Origin: an uncultured Eubacteriales bacterium
Lineage (GTDB): Bacteria > Bacillota > Clostridia > Christensenellales > CAG-138
Assembly (NCBI GenBank): GCA_900547135.1
Contig: URFJ01000078.1
Location: forward strand, 1 to 9,499
Direction of reading: 5' to 3'
Length of the DNA stretch: 9,499 bases
In this document: in pieces, positions 4,808 to 9,499 of the stretch
Layout of the letters: every line of letters starts with the position of its first letter
Position numbering within the stretch: the first letter of the stretch is position 1
Position numbers and translations under genes: made by a program
The notes under the pieces: generated by a model
The model's input: only the letters and a program-made list of their open reading frames with translations
Databases searched by the model: none
Told to the model about the DNA's origin: nothing

Positions 4808-7222
4808 TTAGGTTCTTCTGCGCGCCTCTACGATTACATCATCAAGTACTGTGAATATCATTGGCGTTCCTTTGCTGACCCTTGGCTCTATTGGTACATT
4901 ATCGGTATTTATTGCAGTTTCTTCCCCATGCAGCTTTTTAATGGTAATATTATACGGGTCTCTTACATAAAATGCCGCCGCCACTGCACTGCCGTTAGAA
5001 TTATTGCGTTTGAAGTCAAACGTTTTCAAGCCCTTGCCGTGCCTGTTTTGCAGATCGTAATCAAATATAAAGCTCCTTTTCATGTAGCCCCTGTCGCTTA
5101 TGATCAGAATCTCACCTGCATCCTGTGGCTGACATGCAAAGATTACATAGTCATCCTGATCGAGTTTGATGCCCTTAACGCCTGCCGCGGTGCGTCCCGT
5201 CGGAGCTATCGCGGATATAGGATATCGTATGCTCATGCCATTTCTTGTAATCATTATGATTGAATCCCCATTTTCGTGCTCTACGCCAAGCAGCGTGTCG
5301 TTATCCTTTAATGTTATCGCTACAATGCGCTTTTGCTTTGTTTTAAACTCACAGGCTTTCGTTGCCTTTGCCATTCCATTTTTAGTATAAAAGAATATCA
5401 GGCCCTCCGTGTCTCCGACAAATGCTGATACAACCCTTTCCCCATTTTCCATAGGTATTAGCGAGCCAAGGCTTACCGGACGCGAATTGGGCTTGGACTC
5501 AGGAATGTCCTCAATGCACAGCGACATACAATAGCCCGTATTGGTAAACAGCCTTATACGCTTGTCTGTATACGTATCAAAAACATGCATGGGCTTTTCA
5601 GCAGCGGTCTGCTCTGCATTAAAGAACCGCTTTGGTACCCTTCTAAGCTTTTCATCCGGCAGCACCGATATCACAACGGGCTCTGGCGCCTTAAGGTCTT
5701 CAATGGGTATCTCAATGGTGGGCTGGTCGTCAAGCAGCTTTGTGCGCCGCGGTGCTGCAAACCTGCCCTTTATCTCAGTAAGCTCATCCCGTATAACTCC
5801 ATTTAATTTTTTAGGTGAAGCCAAAATATAGCTGAGCTTTTCAATAAGCTTAGTTATCTCTTTGTACTCCTTTTGTATTGAAGTCATCTCCAGGTTCGTA
5901 AGCCTCTGAAGGCGAAGGTCAAGTATAGCCTGGGCCTGCGGTTCCGACAACTCAAACCTTTGCATTAGCGAATCCCTGGCAGCCTTTGGATTCTTAGACG
6001 CCCTGATGATGGCAATTACTTCATCAATATTATCAATGGCTATCATCAGACCCCTGAGTATATGTTCGCGCTTTTTAGCGTTGTCAAGCTCATAGCTTGT
6101 TCGCCTTATTACGACATCCCGTTGATGAAGTATATAATGATGTATCAACTCTTTCAACCCTATCTGCCTTGGCTTTCCCTCAACGATTGCGACCATATTG
6201 ACGCCAAACGTGGTTTGAAGATCCGAGTATTTAAAAAGATATTGCAGTATTCTTTCTGCGTCGGCTTCCTTTTTTACCTCTATTACCGCCCTCATGCCGG
6301 TCCTGTCCGACTCATCCCGTATATCCGATATTCCCGAAAACAATTCCTTTTTTGACTGGCTAAGCTTCAAAATATCCTCAAGCAAACGCGCCTTATTGGT
6401 CTGATAAGGCAGTTCGGTTATTACTATCAGCTTTCTTCCGTTTTTTTGTTCTTCAATGCTTGTCCTGGCGCGCAGGGTCAGCTTTCCTCTTCCTGTAGAA
6501 TACGCGTCCCTTATCTCATGCGAGCGCAGCAAAAATCCCCCGGTTGGAAAGTCGGGGCAAGGTATGTGGGCCATAAGCCCGTCAACTGTTATTTCCGGGT
6601 TGTCCAGCTGGGCTATCACTGCATCAATCGCTTCAACGAGGTTATGCGAAGGTATGTTGGTAGCCAATCCCACGGCGATTCCCGACGAGCCGTTTACAAG
6701 CAGGTTTGGATACCTGCCAGGAAGCACTTCCGGCTCCTTTAGGGTATCGTCGAAGTTAAGGCCAAACTTAACCGTATCCTTATCTATATCCCGCAGCAGC
6801 TCCATTGCAGCTTCAGTCATCCTGGCCTCTGTATACCTCATGGCCGCCGCGCTGTCCCCGTCTACCGAGCCAAAGTTGCCGTGACCGTTTACGAGCGGAG
6901 CGCTCATATTAAAGCCCTGTGCCATCCTGACCATAGCATCATAAACGGATGAATCGCCATGGGGATGATACTTGCCCAAACAATCGCCCACTATACGCGC
7001 GCTCTTCCTGAACGGCTTGTCCGGAGTCAAGCCAAGTTCCAGCATTGTATATAATATTCGGCGCTGCACTGGTTTCAGCCCGTCTTCTACCCGCGGCAAC
7101 GCGCGCTCCAAGATTACATGTTCCGCATATGGTATCATGGACGAGTGCATTACCTCCTCCATGCCTCGTAGAATTACCTTTTCTCCCTCTTTTTTGGGAA
7201 TACTTTTCTTTTTATTAGCCAT
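4808..7222 (-). CDS. parC: DNA topoisomerase IV subunit A (ParC; type IIA topoisomerase, breakage-reunion subunit)
   Basis: An 804-residue subunit that cuts and rejoins the DNA gate segment. The catalytic Tyr is Y130 in AAMRYTEARMT, preceded by R129. The helix that contacts DNA and quinolones reads GKYHPHGDSSVYDAMVRMAQ (83-102) with S91 and D95, matching GyrA S83 and D87 of E. coli, so the common resistance substitutions are absent. The DNA-bending Ile is I182 in NGSSGIAVGLATNIP. The C-gate coiled coil spans about 360-490 and a beta-pinwheel domain about 510-800. The first blade lacks the Q-R-R-G-G-K-G GyrA box required for gyrase wrapping, which favours ParC over GyrA. A degenerate copy, QNRHGKG, occurs at 725-731. 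The ATG at 7222 overlaps the end of parE by 8 bases and has only a weak GTGGTG site upstream, so coupled translation is likely. It works as an A2B2 complex with ParE. A GyrA label cannot be fully excluded without seeing the rest of the genome. Confidence 0.9.
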   Translation of the reverse strand: MANKKKSIPKKEGEKVILRGMEEVMHSSMIPYAEHVILERALPRVEDGLKPVQRRILYTMLELGLTPDKPFRKSARIVGDCLGKYHPHGDSSVYDAMVRMAQGFNMSAPLVNGHGNFGSVDGDSAAAMRYTEARMTEAAMELLRDIDKDTVKFGLNFDDTLKEPEVLPGRYPNLLVNGSSGIAVGLATNIPSHNLVEAIDAVIAQLDNPEITVDGLMAHIPCPDFPTGGFLLRSHEIRDAYSTGRGKLTLRARTSIEEQKNGRKLIVITELPYQTNKARLLEDILKLSQSKKELFSGISDIRDESDRTGMRAVIEVKKEADAERILQYLFKYSDLQTTFGVNMVAIVEGKPRQIGLKELIHHYILHQRDVVIRRTSYELDNAKKREHILRGLMIAIDNIDEVIAIIRASKNPKAARDSLMQRFELSEPQAQAILDLRLQRLTNLEMTSIQKEYKEITKLIEKLSYILASPKKLNGVIRDELTEIKGRFAAPRRTKLLDDQPTIEIPIEDLKAPEPVVISVLPDEKLRRVPKRFFNAEQTAAEKPMHVFDTYTDKRIRLFTNTGYCMSLCIEDIPESKPNSRPVSLGSLIPMENGERVVSAFVGDTEGLIFFYTKNGMAKATKACEFKTKQKRIVAITLKDNDTLLGVEHENGDSIIMITRNGMSIRYPISAIAPTGRTAAGVKGIKLDQDDYVIFACQPQDAGEILIISDRGYMKRSFIFDYDLQNRHGKGLKTFDFKRNNSNGSAVAAAFYVRDPYNITIKKLHGEETAINTDNVPIEPRVSKGTPMIFTVLDDVIVEARRRT

Positions 7223-9182
7223 TGCTTACACCACTCTTCTCTATGCGCGCCTCGAATGAATCCTGCCTGTTAAAGTTAGCGTACTCTGTGATATACTCTT
7301 TTCTTGGAGCTACATCGTCTCCCATCAAAACAGTTACCATCCTTTCCACATCCGCGGCATCCTCAATGCCGACCCTGATAAGGGTTCGCCTGCCTGGGTC
7401 CATGGTGGTCTCCCACAGTTGCTCAGGGTTCATCTCTCCTAGTCCTTTATATCTTTGAAGCGTATAACCTCTCAGACCTTTTGTAATACCTGCAAGCTCA
7501 TCGTCTGAATATGCATATTCTATATAGGTTCCCTTCTGGATCTTATATAGAGGAGGAAGGCCTATATAAACGTGGCCGTCTATTATAAGCTCCTTCATAT
7601 AGCGATAGAAAAAAGTAAGAAGTATTGCGCGTATATGTGCGCCGTCCTGATCGGCGTCCGATAAAATAATTACTCTGTCGTATTTTAAGCCGCTTAGTGA
7701 AAAATCGGAGCCGATACCAGTGCCCATAGCCGTTATAATCGATCTGAATTCAGCATTTGCAAGCACTTGATCTATACGTTTTTTTTCAGCGTTCAGCGGC
7801 TTCCCACGAAGTGGCAGTATAGCCTGAAACCTTCTATCCCTTCCCTGCTTTGCGCTGCCGCCTGCCGAATCGCCCTCAACAATGAACAACTCGTTCTCCA
7901 GAGGATTACGGCCTGTGCAGCTGGACAGCTTTCCTACCAGCGGCGCGTTTTCAAGCTTATTCTTTTCCCTTGCCATGCTCTTAGCCTTGCGGGCGGCCTC
8001 CTTAACCTTAGCGGCCTTTATCGCCTTATCAGCAATTCTATTTGGAACTTCGGCATTTTTCAAATCCTCAAAATAGTTTGTAAGGCCTTCAAGTATTATT
8101 GAGTCGACGACTGGTCTGGCCTCGGTGTTGCCAAGCCTCGTTTTCGTCTGCCCTTCAAACTGAATATTCTGCATCTTAACGGATAGAACGGCAACCATGC
8201 CTTCCCTGAAGTCGTCTCCTGAGAGCTGCTGGTCCTTTTCTTTAATCAGGTTAATCCTTTTGCAATAGTCGTTCATCGATTTTGTCAATGCAGATTTAAA
8301 TCCGGATTCATGCGTTCCGCCTTCGGTAGTAGGAATATTGTTAACGTAGGAAAAAAGATTCTCAGCATAGCCGTCATTATGCTGCATTGCCATTTCCACG
8401 ATAATCCCGTCTTTACTGCCGCATACGTAAATCGGATCATCGTATATGCGTGTTTTGTCGGAATTAAGCTCTTTGACAAAATCCCTTATGCCGCCCTTGT
8501 AATGGAACTCTCGACTCCTGCTTTCTCCCTTTGACCTATTGTCCACAAGGGTAAACGTAACCCCCCCATTTAAATACGCCAGCTCGCGCAAACGCTTTGA
8601 TACCATATCAAAGTTTACTTCTATAGTATCAAAAACGTCTATATCCGGCAAAAAGGTTATCTTTGATCCTTTTTTGCGCGTACGCCCAAGCTCATTCAGG
8701 GGCGATGTCGGCTCTCCAGCCTTTATATTGCCTTCGTCATCAATATAGCTGCAAAATTCTTGCCGGTATGCCCTTCCATTATAGTAGACTTCAACTGTAA
8801 GATGTTTGGAAAGCGCGTTAACAACGCTGGCTCCAACGCCATGCAGACCGCCGGAATATGCGTAGCTGGCATCGCTGAATTTGCCTCCGGCGTGAAGCCG
8901 CGTAAACACCACCTCAACACCGGAGACACCAAGTTTTTCATGCGTACCTACGGGTATTCCCCTGCCGTTGTCCTCAACCGTTATGGACATATCCCTATTG
9001 AGGGTTACGCTTACGCGATCCGCATATCCGTTAGCGGCTTCGTCAACCGCGTTGTCAACTATCTCCCACAGCATATGATGCAGCCCACGCTGGCCTGTGC
9101 TGCCTATATACATGCCCGGGCGGATACGGACTGCCTCAAGCCCCTCCATTACCTTTATATCATCTACTGTATAAGCCTTCAT
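7215..9182 (-). CDS. parE: DNA topoisomerase IV subunit B (ParE; type IIA topoisomerase, ATPase subunit)
   Basis: A 655-residue subunit, the usual length for Gram-positive ParE/GyrB. It hydrolyses ATP to drive strand passage and supplies the TOPRIM metal site. The GHKL ATPase has E40 and N44 (WEIVDNAVDEA), DNGRGIP (71-77), the ATP lid GGLHGVGASVVNALS (111-125) and the transducer lysine K347 in QTKTRLGN. TOPRIM shows EGDSAGG (E436), PLRGKPLN (457-464) and SDADQDGAHIR with D509, D511 and D513. RYKGLGEMN (578-586) and the closing MGDDVAPRKEYI follow. The segment PLRGKPLNAEKKRIDQVLANAEFRS resembles the clostridial ParE-like branch rather than the GKILNVEKA of typical GyrB; this is family memory, not a computed tree. 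The ATG at 9182 has AAGGAG 4 bases upstream and a good promoter about 60 bases upstream. It is the first gene of the probable operon and overlaps parC. Confidence 0.92.
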   Translation of the reverse strand: MKAYTVDDIKVMEGLEAVRIRPGMYIGSTGQRGLHHMLWEIVDNAVDEAANGYADRVSVTLNRDMSITVEDNGRGIPVGTHEKLGVSGVEVVFTRLHAGGKFSDASYAYSGGLHGVGASVVNALSKHLTVEVYYNGRAYRQEFCSYIDDEGNIKAGEPTSPLNELGRTRKKGSKITFLPDIDVFDTIEVNFDMVSKRLRELAYLNGGVTFTLVDNRSKGESRSREFHYKGGIRDFVKELNSDKTRIYDDPIYVCGSKDGIIVEMAMQHNDGYAENLFSYVNNIPTTEGGTHESGFKSALTKSMNDYCKRINLIKEKDQQLSGDDFREGMVAVLSVKMQNIQFEGQTKTRLGNTEARPVVDSIILEGLTNYFEDLKNAEVPNRIADKAIKAAKVKEAARKAKSMAREKNKLENAPLVGKLSSCTGRNPLENELFIVEGDSAGGSAKQGRDRRFQAILPLRGKPLNAEKKRIDQVLANAEFRSIITAMGTGIGSDFSLSGLKYDRVIILSDADQDGAHIRAILLTFFYRYMKELIIDGHVYIGLPPLYKIQKGTYIEYAYSDDELAGITKGLRGYTLQRYKGLGEMNPEQLWETTMDPGRRTLIRVGIEDAADVERMVTVLMGDDVAPRKEYITEYANFNRQDSFEARIEKSGVSNG

Positions 9183-9186
9183 GTTT

Positions 9187-9192
9187 CTCCTT
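9187..9192 (-). promoter_or_regulatory. Ribosome binding site of parE
   Basis: AAGGAG on the minus strand, 4 bases before the ATG at 9182. It supports this start, which also gives the short N-terminus usual for the family. Confidence 0.8.
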
Positions 9193-9244
9193 GCTAATAA
9201 TAAACTTGCAGCCGTTAATATACCCCTTTTTATCCAACTAAGAC

Positions 9245-9273
9245 ATTATAAGGCTAATGCGGTTTTAAGGCAA
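9245..9273 (-). promoter_or_regulatory. Sigma-A-type promoter of parE and the downstream operon
   Basis: Minus strand: TTGCCT (9273-9268, 4 of 6 to consensus) and a perfect TATAAT (9250-9245) separated by exactly 17 bases. Transcription should start near 9238, leaving a leader of about 55 nt. It is the best promoter match between the right edge and rqcH. Confidence 0.75.
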
Positions 9274-9499
9274 GTATGCTGATATAGTCATAAATCTAAT
9301 AAGCTATAAAACTGTCGGTAGTTTTGTTTAGTACAACTGTAACATATGTTTGTTTCCTCCCTGCCCAGTATAAATAATTATTTTATAAATGCCCTTAATA
9401 TTCTATTCTTCCTGTATAAAATAATAATATTAATTGTTACTTATTTATTTCAGAAAAATCGCTCGATAAATTGACCAAATTTGTAGCCGCCGCATATTA
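9274..9499. other. AT-rich intergenic region upstream of the parE promoter; no supported gene
   Basis: This stretch has no open frame that I can support on either strand. It contains a weak inverted repeat (AAAACT at 9308-9313, AGTTTT at 9320-9325), a 10-bp palindrome AACATATGTT (9341-9350), and on the minus strand a strong Shine-Dalgarno-like GGGAGG (9361-9356) followed by ATG at 9345, with a stop after only five codons (MLQLY, ending at 9328). The rightmost 50 bases have a minus-strand frame that ends in TGA at 9450 and could be the tail of an upstream gene, but it is too short to judge. Confidence 0.5.

Noticed and set aside
6456..6884. Plus-strand open frame of 142 codons opposite parC
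   Set aside because: It is antisense to the catalytic core of parC, including the region around Y130, and has no recognisable protein features.
4808..9182. Labelling the pair gyrA/gyrB
   Set aside because: The large subunit lacks the GyrA box in its first blade, and the small subunit has PLRGKPLN in place of the GKILNVEKA type. Both favour ParC/ParE, although a tree with the genome's other type II subunits would be needed for certainty.
8760..9197. A 145-codon plus-strand open frame opposite the start of parE
   Set aside because: It is antisense to the ATPase domain of parE, where all GHKL motifs are intact. No family resemblance or credible ribosome binding site was seen.
9308..9325. Hairpin AAAACT-N6-AGTTTT as a terminator
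   Set aside because: The stem has six pairs with a single G-C pair and no U-tract on the minus strand. It is too weak to support.
9450..9499. C-terminal tail of a minus-strand gene ending in TGA at 9450 (frame reading ICGGYKFGQFIERFF)
   Set aside because: Only 15 codons are visible and other frames are open over a similar length, so coding cannot be judged.

Overview
The window reads as chromosomal DNA of a low-to-moderate GC Gram-positive bacterium, most likely a member of the Clostridia. The basis is family resemblance: a ParE/ParC pair of the clostridial kind, a two-OB-fold SSB-like protein of a type I know from Clostridia, a full-length bacterial NFACT protein (RqcH), strong purine-rich Shine-Dalgarno sites and sigma-A-type promoters. 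The species cannot be named from this sequence.

All six supported genes lie on the minus strand, so the window is read from right to left. Positions 9183-9499 form an AT-rich intergenic region holding a good promoter (TTGCCT, 17 bp, TATAAT) for the first gene. Then come parE (7215-9182) and parC (4808-7222), which overlap by 8 bases and encode the two subunits of a type IIA topoisomerase, probably topoisomerase IV. A 26-bp perfect palindrome separates parC from a two-OB-fold single-stranded-DNA-binding protein (4076-4690). A 22-bp AT-rich palindrome separates that gene from a fumarylacetoacetate-hydrolase-family enzyme (3279-4037). The stop codon of this enzyme shares one base with the start codon of an NFACT/RqcH ribosome quality-control protein (1537-3279). 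A second promoter (TTGACT, 17 bp, TATACT), whose -10 box sits exactly at the centre of an inverted repeat, then drives a DUF1538 membrane protein that runs off the left end (1-1370).

The tight spacing from parE through rqcH suggests one transcription unit that combines DNA topology (ParE, ParC), single-strand binding, a small-molecule hydrolase or decarboxylase, and rescue of stalled 60S/50S-type ribosome complexes. The co-transcription is an inference from spacing; no common pathway is evident. The DUF1538 gene looks separately regulated.

Most of the window is ordinary housekeeping sequence. I see no mobile element, CRISPR array, tRNA or rRNA. The points most worth a second look are the internally duplicated DUF1538 transporter-like protein and its operator-like promoter, the two intergenic palindromes, the SSB-like protein without an acidic tail, and the ParC C-terminal domain, which lacks a GyrA box in the first blade but has a degenerate one near its end.
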